A stretch of DNA of 64,000 bases from Stentor coeruleus (lineage: Eukaryota; Ciliophora; Heterotrichea; Heterotrichida; Stentoridae): NCBI GenBank assembly GCA_001970955.1, contig MPUH01000202.1:1-64000 (forward strand), in the 5' to 3' direction. Below, in pieces: positions 20,901 through 28,314 of the stretch. The notes below the pieces were generated by a model. The model was not told where the DNA came from. It saw only the letters and a list, made by a program, of their open reading frames with translations, and ran no database searches. Made by a program: the position numbers and the translations under genes. Each line of letters begins with the position of its first letter. Position 1 is the stretch's first letter.

Positions 20901-22212
20901 TCACAGAATATTTTGTTGGTTCTACAAAACACCATCTTTCTAAACCTCCAAAATATTTCCCAACATCTAACTCAACATATCCAACAGGACATTTAGTACC
21001 TGAAGATTTGCATTGATCTAATATCATAACACTATTGCATATTAAACAATCAACTCCATCATTTTTGAGACAACCAGATAATTCTTTATTAACATTTCCA
21101 TAGCAATTAAGACAAAGATCTTTATTACATGAGTCAGTAGTAGAGCATTTATTCAAATTAGTATATGTATAAGACTTTGTATCATCGCATTCACCGGTAC
21201 ATAAGCTTGAATTATAATAACTAGACCAATCTTCTTTTAAGATTTGATTTAATATTGCCGCTTGAATAGTTTTACTTTCTGAACACTTCCCAAGATTGTA
21301 TCCACATTCAGGTACTAAGCATTCTTTTTCACAAGATCCAGAATATGTAAAAACACCATTTTTGTAATAAGTTGAACACCCATCATTACACCCACAGTCT
21401 CCAAAGTCGTAAGAACAGTCTTCAACATTACAGGCTTTATCACAAATCCCATTTCCAAGGTTTTCAGCATAGCATCCAGCATTGCAATATCCACATAGCC
21501 CACGTTTATAATCACATTTAGAACTAGCACAAGGATCATCGATTTCCTCAGATACTTTCCTACAATAATTCTCATAATAAATATCTGTGTTACATCCAAT
21601 ATCACAATCGCAATCCCCACCATCATAATTGCATCCTTCATTATTACAATCATTATCACAAAAGGTATCCCCAATCAAATTCAATGGGCATAATTCTGAG
21701 CAAAAACTAAGGCAAGCATATTCATCATAATTGCAGTCATAATTATTACAAACATCTTGGCATGTTGAGTTTATTAAATCTTCAATATAACATTCTTCAG
21801 CACACCATCCACAATCATTGTTGTCATATCTGCAATCGTAAAAATTACACTTTTCATCACAAATTCCATTTTCTAGCATTGAGATTTCACACCCATTCTG
21901 ACAGAATCCACAGTCACCAAGATCCCAGCCACATTCATAATTATTGCAATTAGTATCACAATGCTTATCTCCTAAAGAGGAATAAGCGCATTGTTTATCC
22001 ATACAACTAAAAAAGCAATCTGATTTTATAAAATTTTCTACAGATGATGAGCCTGAATTTTCTAAAGAGTCATAATTACATGCACTATTCATACATATTG
22101 AGTCACAAAATCCGTCTCCTATCCAACTACTTGGGCAGAAAGACTCACTACATGTAAAAAGGCTACGAGATGATACTTGAGTTATAGAATAAACATATAC
22201 CAGAAATAGCAT
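14920..22212 (-). CDS. Giant LNR/beta-helix multi-TM surface protein, copy 2
   Basis: This encodes 2,430 residues, uninterrupted, from ATG at 22212. The N-terminus (MLFLVYVYSITQVSSRSL) is a signal peptide. About eight LNR-like units follow (residues 20-320, for example LGDKHCDTNCNNYECGWDLGDC), with Cys/Asp spacing as in Notch LNRs that bind calcium. A long beta-helix-like ectodomain carries many NxS/T sites. The stalk has GEAIGSSSCDPCPVNKYL and the YCSTGYSGVLCQSCEIGFS block, followed by about eight hydrophobic segments starting at VILLSFLILIVFVSVVLV and a Ser/Asn/Glu-rich tail. It aligns with copy 1 over its whole length; the membrane part is nearly identical and the tails diverge. The pair is a tandem duplication in the same orientation. 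The membrane part resembles multi-TM surface proteins common in ciliates, which have no assigned function. Confidence 0.9.
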   Translation of the reverse strand: MLFLVYVYSITQVSSRSLFTCSESFCPSSWIGDGFCDSICMNSACNYDSLENSGSSSVENFIKSDCFFSCMDKQCAYSSLGDKHCDTNCNNYECGWDLGDCGFCQNGCEISMLENGICDEKCNFYDCRYDNNDCGWCAEECYIEDLINSTCQDVCNNYDCNYDEYACLSFCSELCPLNLIGDTFCDNDCNNEGCNYDGGDCDCDIGCNTDIYYENYCRKVSEEIDDPCASSKCDYKRGLCGYCNAGCYAENLGNGICDKACNVEDCSYDFGDCGCNDGCSTYYKNGVFTYSGSCEKECLVPECGYNLGKCSESKTIQAAILNQILKEDWSSYYNSSLCTGECDDTKSYTYTNLNKCSTTDSCNKDLCLNCYGNVNKELSGCLKNDGVDCLICNSVMILDQCKSSGTKCPVGYVELDVGKYFGGLERWCFVEPTKYSVNHYKKFYVNPKVSYTEPGYYGDGSEVSPMVSLYYALISVYASHTKILLDCTVNHTFSVSPSDAQSPFVDSNIDPLNTNNWYKYEELWIESASESVRAIVYWTPHMKISPLASKFYIRNIDFYGTKVLKDCTEDVCLYCPYVEGSNYGFIDDRKKNINIIDYQLKYGTECPLYNSDIIFNFKNSAVFENVKFIGFRFQYSSFIYTSGSLVLKNVDFLKMQAKNGGSVIAILCTLNCDESTFYYQVGTVQDIGDGYEDTDSVTTGNFFWGSGYHSATFDSVQFSYNFAFSNLEAASFSNLIYSENQIGIIIISNCTFDHNYVNNLIYIDVSSLAYSDYYVEYGISTVYSQTHFQLLFTNFTNNYCSNYFLYYHMLKVVHNIEIKNVTINNAIVGDNGIIILSNEGTLESSDEIGEKIKTTINNKITNIKIPSRSVVISGLTINSGKCGGVILQISTMPNVYVTDLIISNIQDGKIDDIFLIITEFKNSGRYLSFNPPFSEILSLECERVTSFTDIYYLKMVNIEIYSTSCIENKGTGGLYINSISTNVTLDSFYIRDINYSAPEAIACYMKDISAAYLNDLFFSNIINQDDAVIEFYQVYTINLTYFTGNIIKAEYTGVVLFTQVKYLTINQINIMDSFSYYGDGGCISITASSENLNLILIDGIFIKCIANSGSGGGIYLDSISTMSKIVLDIENIMITDSKSMDGTAIYISSKVIFDREINSLIKGVKASRNIVFKGGIISDFHEYGILELDDMFFSNNNGLNTGIYGFYLVSDSVLYVKNSIFLDSNSNEGFFSFRSLVEGSLIIFENVTMSRIIAKAFDLTKIELKVSESKFTELDSVISAESTSNVYFIHVFIENIDSNAVVISKNTYFECVSCNFRYCADTVITVSSSSYINITNSNFSNNTAYSTGILYISGSVETYYNTLTNNIFFNNSVSTEGILYFSNTQAKIISCLFEENVCTYTDYNGIYSSTSNLIIIDSEFYSQTAQVSGGFIFLLSSETSINYSKFSKGISNSNGGAIYASGGSLNITHSDFWLNQATNYGGSLYLDSCKTKIFYSNFYQSIASRGDAIYSSSNTLTISNSEFYNSQTSSDTYSASIVTDNICSLEILNTQFKDPLNQVGGILGLNTGDVLIQNSSFININTNYYGAATFTSVDKGVDVIIKNSIFSYNNSTGSGAAVHIENTNLEMTDCDISYNKAEVNGGGLYLVSPMCSFCMFYIKGDTKIVYNSCEKEGGAIKWLDSKPYIEDTVIIENNTAIYGPNFASKATSLNYKYRRLAQGNIIGSLQDVAPGQSYEGFIEIYLYDLDGNIVKTDNSSMISVTCPSINKLYYVSGNTTFIANEGKFSISSFIPSGPPGKSMEIALTTTGITVSNNDANVTNSVIIELNLRECINGEAIGSSSCDPCPVNKYLITPEESCKTCPTGAECTGKDVIIALSGYWRSNLLSEVVYSCTISSACLGGNKTNFLGYCSTGYSGVLCQSCEIGFSRDSSGKCSQCPSQTTNIVILLSFLILIVFVSVVLVKTTLRTAFAAKALHSIYIKIFTNYLQLVFLTAQFNLDWPTYVLELFNVQKSAATVTEQLFSVDCYIDNGESNDSSITYFLKLAVLCCLPIGIVVISLFVWIAVCFLNDTYSYLRREFFTTIVVLFFLIYPNIVKAMFMNFSCVTVDMEGKFLDENTSIQCWVGDHIKYSLLIAVPGIIVWAIGTPSLVLIWLIKQRRFLHRDENKVIFGFIYNGYKTTHFYWEFVIIYRKIIMITISVFMSNQSTLIQALTVALVLLGSLYLQSSKKPYCFSELNHMESEALFTATLTVYCGLYYLSNSINDYIKLMLFFIIIIGNSYFIIYWIYYMGQAIIDLSLKFFPQIKYYLRKGDAFDDDFNNEDIIRQGTYINGLEGNRSYTFLIKNTNQIYMKVPNDFNTLVNTVMAYELNMFEEHKNAELISCDENDNSSEVSNCDGSLILEDLAENLRKNSNSSILTENKEEEKALNANI

Positions 22213-22682
22213 TTATTAATGTATATTAGAATTCAATAACTAAATGTATAGGATTATGAAATGTGTATGAAACTTTGTGGCATGTTTGTGAGAAGTGTAA
22301 AGAAAATTTGTAGTAGTTTAAGAATTTCGGAATTCTTATTAGGAGATGAATTTCAAGATAAAGAAATTGTTACAAGAAAGAAATCAATGGTACCCTCATA
22401 GATATTTGGATTAAAATATATATGAATATGTGAATTATTAGAAAGGATTATTTGCTTTTTGTATTATGAGGCTTTTAATATAATAAATAGTTTATTAAAG
22501 AAAATTTAAGAGGTTATGAATATTAATTATGATAAGAATGAATATTTTTTCCTTTTTCTCATCATAATTCAAGTATTCAGGAAAATTATTCTTTCATATT
22601 ATAATAACACTATTTCTATATAAAATATGATTATTACAATACATACAAATAATTATAAACAAATTATAACACTTTTTATATA
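22213..22682. other. Intergenic region between two minus-strand genes
   Basis: 470 nt of AT-rich, non-coding sequence. The half next to the receptor start is G-rich on the plus strand. Nothing else recognised. Confidence 0.6.
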
Positions 22683-23801
22683 CTAAAAAATTCCACAAAA
22701 CCCACAAGCTGTACTTTTAACTTCATTCTCTGATATCAAAAACGATATATTTTTTATCGCATTTCTAGCTTCCTCTTTTAACTTCAAAATAATCCTTTGT
22801 CTATGTCCAATTTTGTTAACCCCAACAACTTTTAAAACCTCATCATTTATAGCATAGTTTGTATTCATTAAAAAAAGCATAGTCTCCATATCAGTAAACC
22901 CAGCATCTACAAACAAAAGAAAAGTCCACCCCAAGTTGAGTTTTTTTAACCAATCTTCTAAACCCAAAACTGGGGTAAGTGTTTCCTTTGTACAACAGCT
23001 CGAATGAACAGGTGCGGATTTCCTTAAATACTTATGCACTTCCTCCTCTAAAAAAGCAAGAAGTATTAGCCTCTGTCCAATTTTCTTCACACCAATTTCT
23101 TCAAGTAACTGCAAAGTTAAAGGTTCACTTTTCATTTGTTCAAATAAAAAACTCAAATCATCATACCCATGTGATATCAACAGGTCAAATAAATCTTGTT
23201 GACCGATTTTCATTAGCCACTGATACAAACTGTTTTTACTACATTCCTCTAACTCTGGTTCCATTAAAGATTTTATTTCTTCAGGACTTGGACTTGCTTG
23301 AGGTTCTGGTAATTTAACAGTTTTTATAAACCCACTGTTTTTTAATACTCTAATAATATCAGGATTACCTTCAGCATAGTCTAATGAAGTAAAGTTGTTA
23401 ATTCTATTAGGAATCTGTGGGTCAGCTGAATATGATATTAACAAGCTTATCATAGGTTGAATAGTTTTCCTTACAGCTAAATGTAAAGGACTTTCCCCAT
23501 CTTCTCTTTGAATATTAGCATCTGCTTTGTATTGAAGAAGTAGTTCGGCTATTTCAACTTGATTACTTTCAACTGCTTGATGAAGTGCTGTTTCACCTGA
23601 AGTGTTTTTAATATTAGGGTTTATAGATTTGCTTAGAAGAAGATTCACAGCTTTGTAATGCCCACAAACAACTGTACGATAAAGTCCTGACCAACCTAAA
23701 TTTGGGTCTAGATCTTCAATGACCTGAGGGGAAGTTTTTAATATGTTTTCAAGGCTTTCCAAGTCTCCAAGGCGACAGGCTTTATGGAACTCTGAACTCA
23801 T
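22683..23801 (-). CDS. Ankyrin-repeat protein with two SAM domains and a CaaX-like end
   Basis: This encodes 372 residues from ATG at 23801. Residues about 1-160 are four to five ankyrin repeats (GETALHQAVESNQVEIAELL, DGESPLHLAVRKTIQPMISL). Residues about 190-260 form a first SAM domain (LYQWLMKIGQQDLFDLLISHGYDDL, ending EIGVKKIGQRLILLAFLEE). Residues about 285-350 form a second (LEDWLKKLNLGWTFLLFVDAGFTD, ending VGVNKIGHRQRIILKLKEE). Both SAM domains keep the GVxKxGxRxxIL block that caps helix 5. The order ankyrin then tandem SAM is that of ANKS-type scaffolds. The last residues are CGFCGIF, so CGIF may be a prenylation box with a palmitoylatable Cys nearby. Its likely role is a membrane-tethered scaffold. 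No catalytic domain is present. Confidence 0.92.
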   Translation of the reverse strand: MSSEFHKACRLGDLESLENILKTSPQVIEDLDPNLGWSGLYRTVVCGHYKAVNLLLSKSINPNIKNTSGETALHQAVESNQVEIAELLLQYKADANIQREDGESPLHLAVRKTIQPMISLLISYSADPQIPNRINNFTSLDYAEGNPDIIRVLKNSGFIKTVKLPEPQASPSPEEIKSLMEPELEECSKNSLYQWLMKIGQQDLFDLLISHGYDDLSFLFEQMKSEPLTLQLLEEIGVKKIGQRLILLAFLEEEVHKYLRKSAPVHSSCCTKETLTPVLGLEDWLKKLNLGWTFLLFVDAGFTDMETMLFLMNTNYAINDEVLKVVGVNKIGHRQRIILKLKEEARNAIKNISFLISENEVKSTACGFCGIF

Positions 23802-24281
23802 ATTTATTTAGAGTTGATTTTTAAATTTTGATAAGCATGATTTTATAATTTTTTTAAAATCAGGAAATTTATTTAGCATTTTGGTGAAGAAAAGGTTTTT
23901 AGATTTTGAGGTTTGATGATTGTATAGTTATTTTTTTATTTTAGATAGTTTGAGAAAGAAAATTGTAGAAATCTTTATGGAAGTTTAGGGGTTGTTGAGG
24001 TAAAATAGGTAGGAATTTAGGTAAAAATAAGTGGTTTTTGAGATAAACTAGATAGACTTTGAGAATTGTAGTAAAAATGAAATTATATCAAGTTAATTAC
24101 TTTCAGTTTAAAATATACTTCCTAATAAATTTCTTTTAAGTTTGATTTTAGTGATTATTCTATAAATACACCTACTCATATATAAAAATTATATTCTACT
24201 AATAAAAGTAAGTTTGAATCATCTTTAATTTACATGTCATAAAATAAATAACTTCCTTCACAAAGCACTTCATAATAAAAC
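23802..24281. other. Divergent promoter region
   Basis: 480 nt of non-coding sequence between a minus-strand and a plus-strand start. The plus strand is G-rich to about 24080 and then turns C-richer with few G. No motif singled out. Confidence 0.6.
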
Positions 24282-24845
24282 ATGGAAAAATCTAAACCTT
24301 TTCCATCCGGTTATGGCTTTGGGCAGAAATCCCAAAGATATCTAGCATTAAACTATGAACTAAGCATCAATACAGAAACCGAAGATTGCAATAACATAAA
24401 CCTCTTTTTACTATCTTATTGCATAATATCAATCCCAATCAAAATTTTACATCTCTATCTCTACGATCTATCAATCCATCAAATCCTCATAAACTCTTAT
24501 GGTTTCAGTATCTGGATTTATGGTATCTACATATCACTTCGTTGTAATTATGGGTATAAATCCTTAAAAGCATCTAAAATAAAAATCAATTCCTACTTTT
24601 TATTATCATTTTTATCTCTTCAATGCATATACTCAATAATATCAACTAGTCTATGTATAAATTCTAAAGAAACAGTTGATTTTTGCAAAATATTACAATC
24701 AGATGATAACAAAAATAGTATCCATATTTTTATCATACTTGCATTTGGGATGATTTTCAGCCTTTATACATTTCTTCTAAATTTTAACCTCGCAATTAAA
24801 ATCAGAGAATATAACATGTTAAGTTGTTATAAATCTTTAAATTAG
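24282..24845 (+). CDS. Four-TM membrane protein of unknown function
   Basis: This encodes 187 residues from ATG at 24282. A polar N-terminus of about 38 residues (MEKSKPFPSGYGFGQKSQRY...) is followed by four hydrophobic segments at about 40-60, 68-86, 104-125 and 147-171, and a short C-terminal tail (REYNMLSCYKSLN). The layout, with both ends probably cytoplasmic, resembles tetraspan proteins, but the Cys pattern of tetraspanins and the claudin signature are absent. I do not recognise the family. The cyclic-nucleotide-binding gene follows on the same strand after only 57 nt. The two are in the same frame, but two stops and no 15-nt intron lie between them, so they are kept as separate genes. 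Confidence 0.75.
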   Translation: MEKSKPFPSGYGFGQKSQRYLALNYELSINTETEDCNNINLFLLSYCIISIPIKILHLYLYDLSIHQILINSYGFSIWIYGIYISLRCNYGYKSLKASKIKINSYFLLSFLSLQCIYSIISTSLCINSKETVDFCKILQSDDNKNSIHIFIILAFGMIFSLYTFLLNFNLAIKIREYNMLSCYKSLN

Positions 24846-24902
24846 TGTAGAAATAATATTTAGTTTGCTTATATTATTTTATATAAAATTTACTATTTGT
24901 AT

Positions 24903-26039
24903 ATGGAAGAATTAGATAAAGCATTGAAGGTATTAAGAAACAAAGATAGGACTTTTGAGGAACTTGAATGGTTAAGTGAATATTTGATGTGTCTTGAGGA
25001 TTATAGGAACTATGCAAGAAATTTGTCACAGGTTTTGATTATACAATTGGTGAGAAATTTCACTTTGGCTTTTGTCAAGAGAAAACAAAAGGTTTTTAGA
25101 AAAGGTGAACCAGCTTTGATGTGGTTTTTAGTTTTAGATGGGGAACTTGAAATATCCAATACGCTAAAAAATGAGAATAAATTAGTATGCAGAGTTACTA
25201 AAGGGAAGCAAATTGGAGAAAGGGAAGTATTGAGAAATAAAGTTTATAGCAATTCTTGCTTTCCTAGTAGGAATACTTGGCTTTTATGCTTGGCTCAAAA
25301 GGATTTTGTATCTTTACTTGGAGATGAACTTAACACCCGTTTGATGATTATTAGAAATTTTGTCCATAGTTACTTACCTCATTTGCATTTGTATTCTCCG
25401 GGATTTAAAGAAAAGGTTGGGTATCTTTTTACCCTTAAGGAATATAGAAGAGAAGAAACTGTTGTTAATAAAGATGATTTGGATGATAAATTGTATTTTG
25501 TATTTGATGGAGAAGTGGCTGTTTTTACTGAGCATGAGAATAGAGCGAAAAATGTTGTTAAACTAGGAAAAGGGATGTGCTTCGCTGAAGAATGCACTTT
25601 ATTAAACAAACCTTGCCTTTTTAATATTAGGGTATCTAGTGAAAGAGCTGTAATAGCAAGTATAAGACGATCTGAAATGTATATGCTTCCAGACGAAACT
25701 TTGGATTCGCTAAAAAAAAATCTTCAAGACAAAGTGAAATCCCGTAAAAACCTTTTGTTTAGTGGAGTTACTGTTAGAAACAATAATTCTGCTAATGCAA
25801 GTCCTGATTTTAGATCAGCAAACCGACAAGCTAGAGAAAAACTTATAAGCTATATTATAAGAAACAAACCTTGTACACCAAAAAGAATACTAAGTATCAG
25901 TAGAGTAAGGAATAAAACTTTTAAAGAGCATTTAGAAGTCTTAAGAGACTGTAGTCCTAGAAGAATAAAAATTACTTCTGGGTTTACAACTTATAGAGAA
26001 TTCAAAAAGAAAAGAGAAAACAGTTTACCTTTACTTTAA
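24903..26039 (+). CDS. Divergent tandem cyclic-nucleotide-binding-domain protein
   Basis: This encodes 378 residues from ATG at 24903 (the upstream TTG is not used). Residues about 50-155 and 160-275 each look like a cNBD beta-barrel with flanking helices: the first has FRKGEPALMWFLVLDGELEI, the second has DDLDDKLYFVFDGEVAVF. Both phosphate-binding cassettes are degenerate: the first reads KQIGEREVLRNKVYSNSC and the second GMCFAEECTLLNKPCLFN. The canonical FGExAL-x-x-x-PRAA is not kept, and the Arg that binds the cyclic phosphate is missing from both. It may therefore not bind cAMP or cGMP, or may bind another ligand. The C-terminal 100 residues are basic. Architecture recalls PKA regulatory subunits without the docking and inhibitor segments. 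It starts 57 nt after a four-TM gene. Confidence 0.82.
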   Translation: MEELDKALKVLRNKDRTFEELEWLSEYLMCLEDYRNYARNLSQVLIIQLVRNFTLAFVKRKQKVFRKGEPALMWFLVLDGELEISNTLKNENKLVCRVTKGKQIGEREVLRNKVYSNSCFPSRNTWLLCLAQKDFVSLLGDELNTRLMIIRNFVHSYLPHLHLYSPGFKEKVGYLFTLKEYRREETVVNKDDLDDKLYFVFDGEVAVFTEHENRAKNVVKLGKGMCFAEECTLLNKPCLFNIRVSSERAVIASIRRSEMYMLPDETLDSLKKNLQDKVKSRKNLLFSGVTVRNNNSANASPDFRSANRQAREKLISYIIRNKPCTPKRILSISRVRNKTFKEHLEVLRDCSPRRIKITSGFTTYREFKKKRENSLPLL

Positions 26040-26166
26040 TTATAAAATAATATTTATTAATAAATCCCATATGTTTTTATTTGATATTTGACTTAAGTTT
26101 TGAATGAAACAACTAAAAATTATATATAAAAATTAGTTAAATATTATAATGGCTTACAAAAATATT

Positions 26167-27647
26167 TTATATATGGTTGAAAATATCTTTTATTGCATTT
26201 CTAAGCTTTGGTTGAGACCTGAACCCTTTTCCAGCTCTTTGACCTTGTAAAATTCTTGTCATTTTAGACCCGATAGGATTTGTTATTGGGTTATGCTTGC
26301 TAAACTCATCGAAATTTTTTTTACCTTTAGAAACCTCGTCATAGGTTTTATTTGTATAAGATTTTACCGTAAATTTATCAGGAGTAAAATTTGTGTTTAT
26401 TGGTAAGTCTCTTATACTATTAGGAAATATTTTTTGAAATGGCTTTTTGTATATAGATTTTGTTGATGAACCCCTTAAAAATTCCCCATCTGCATTAAAA
26501 GTACCAATTTTGAAATCAGATTTTTGCCTTGTCCAGTTTCTATATTCATCTTTAAGCCTTGGAAGTGAATTTGATTTTTTTATTCTGATTTGTTTATCAT
26601 AATCTTTCCTAATATGATTTTGCTCAATTAGTTGTTGATCTCTTCTAAGTTTCATTTTGTATTTTTCTTCTAAGGCTTCTTGTTGAGCAAGTTTTAACAA
26701 TANTTCCTAATATGATTTTGCTCAATTAGTTGTTGATCTCTTCTAAGTTTCATTTTGTATTTTTCTTCTAAGGCTTCTTGTTGAGCAAGTTTTTGATACT
26801 TTATTCCTTCTAAGTATTCTAATTCCTTAGCTTTATTTTTAAAATCAATTTGCTTAAAAAGTTCATCTTTGATTTTGTTTTTGATTCTTTTCTTAGATTC
26901 AGTTTCATACTTTTCCTTCAAGTTAAATCTTTCATCGCTTATTTTTTGCCACTCTTCACAACGTTTTTTTATAAGCCCAACTTTTTTATCTATAATTTCA
27001 ATAGAAGGTTTGAAATATTTTAGCCTTTCATCTAAGTCTTTCATTCTTTTATTATAAAACTCTTTATAACTATCTTCAGTAGCCTTCATTTCTTGAGCTT
27101 TTTTCATAGCTAGTTCATGATCTTTGGCCTTTTCCACCTTTGCTTGCTGATTTTTTATGATTTTCTCCTGGATTATTTTTTGAAGTTCATGTTTTTCTGC
27201 TTGGATTTTTTGGTTTTTTTTACTTTTTTCTATATTTTTTATATTTTCAAGTTCTTGTTGTAATTTTTCATTATCAAGTCGCTCTTTTTCTTTTTCTTGG
27301 GAAATTATAGTTTTTTTTTCTAAGTATTTAGCTTGAAGTGCTTGCGAATTACTATCTTGATAAGTTTTGTAATAATTACGTTTTTCGATTTTTTGATGTA
27401 TTTCATATGTTTTAAATTCAGATGCCTGAGATGTGAGAAGATCATTGTATTCGCTGATATTTGTGTAGTCTGGAATTATGTTTTTTTTAAGGTTTAACTG
27501 TTTGTCTAGATCTTCTTTGTATTGGAGTTTTTTTAGTTTTTCAGCTTGTCGATCTTGAGTAATTGAGTTTTTAGTATGGGTGTTTTGGAGTTTTTTATTA
27601 GGGCTTGGGTGTTGTTTTGAAGAGAGAAAATTAGTGTCAGGGTTCAT
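26167..27647 (-). CDS. Coiled-coil protein of about 460 residues (frame split by an assembly join)
   Basis: The gene runs from ATG at 27647 to the stop at 26167. A single N at 26703, with a 90-bp repeat on both sides, shifts the frame artificially. Counting the repeated block once gives about 460 residues. The first 60 residues are polar. Residues about 90-335 are a continuous Lys/Glu/Gln-rich helix, and the last 110 residues are a basic, less helical tail containing KKPFQKIFPNSIRDLP and RILQGQRAGKGFRSQ. The long single helix resembles trichohyalin/plectin-homology type axonemal proteins, but no family can be named with confidence. No introns are needed. The neighbour upstream of its start is a long AT-rich spacer. 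Confidence 0.8.
26606..26793. repeat. 90-bp direct repeat around a single N (unmerged contig overlap)
   Basis: Positions 26606-26695 recur at 26704-26793 on the other side of the N at 26703. The repeated block encodes the same 29 residues of the coiled-coil gene, so one copy is surplus. A scaffold join between overlapping contig ends is the simplest reading. Confidence 0.9.
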
Positions 27648-28314
27648 ATTTTTAATAGATACTTTAGGCCATTGATATATTGAGATTTTGGTATTTTTGC
27701 ACCAAAGGAAATTTTCTGAAGAATTAAAGGATTAGGGGATTGATGTATTTAATATGATATAATCTAGATATGATTATGATTTTGGATTAGTTTAGGTTTA
27801 TGCATATAGGGGTAATTAAGAATTTAGATTAATGCAGAAGAATTTTTTATTAATGCTAGAGTTGTATTGTTATTTATATAAATACATGAATTTAGGTATA
27901 TATTATGTTTTTGAAGTGGATTACCTATAAAAATACAGTATTTTTTGTTTTTAATTTTATAGATTAAAGCCTAATGCTAACAAAAATATATATAGTTAGG
28001 ATTAAAGATATTAGGAATTCATCTGCAAAGCATATCCATCTTACATATGCAAACTGATCAACCTTAAAAAGAAAGTTTTACTCATCACCCACAAAAGCTT
28101 TTAATCTTTCAAATATAAGATTAAAAACAGCATACAAAAATCTAAAAAGTCTGTAATAACCTCTAATCAAATCTAACCTAACCTAGCCTAACCTTAATCC
28201 TAAATCTAATATACTTTTCCATATATCATTCCTAAACACATAATAAAATACACTTTAACTAATTCCCCAATACCAAAAAAAATTCAATCATATATTAAAA
28301 ACATAAATCATAAT
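27648..28314. other. Intergenic region between two minus-strand coiled-coil genes
   Basis: 667 nt of non-coding sequence. It is G-rich on the plus strand to about 27990 and C-rich, G-poor after about 28040. A run of degenerate CTAACC-like units at about 28173-28195 is too short and irregular to call telomeric. Nothing else seen. Confidence 0.6.

Noticed and set aside
24843-24905. Joining the four-TM gene and the cyclic-nucleotide-binding gene into one
   Set aside because: Two in-frame stops lie between them and no 15- or 16-nt GT-AG segment removes both.
28173-28195. CTAACC-like units reminiscent of telomeric repeats
   Set aside because: Only about four irregular units, inside an intergenic spacer, with no array on either side.
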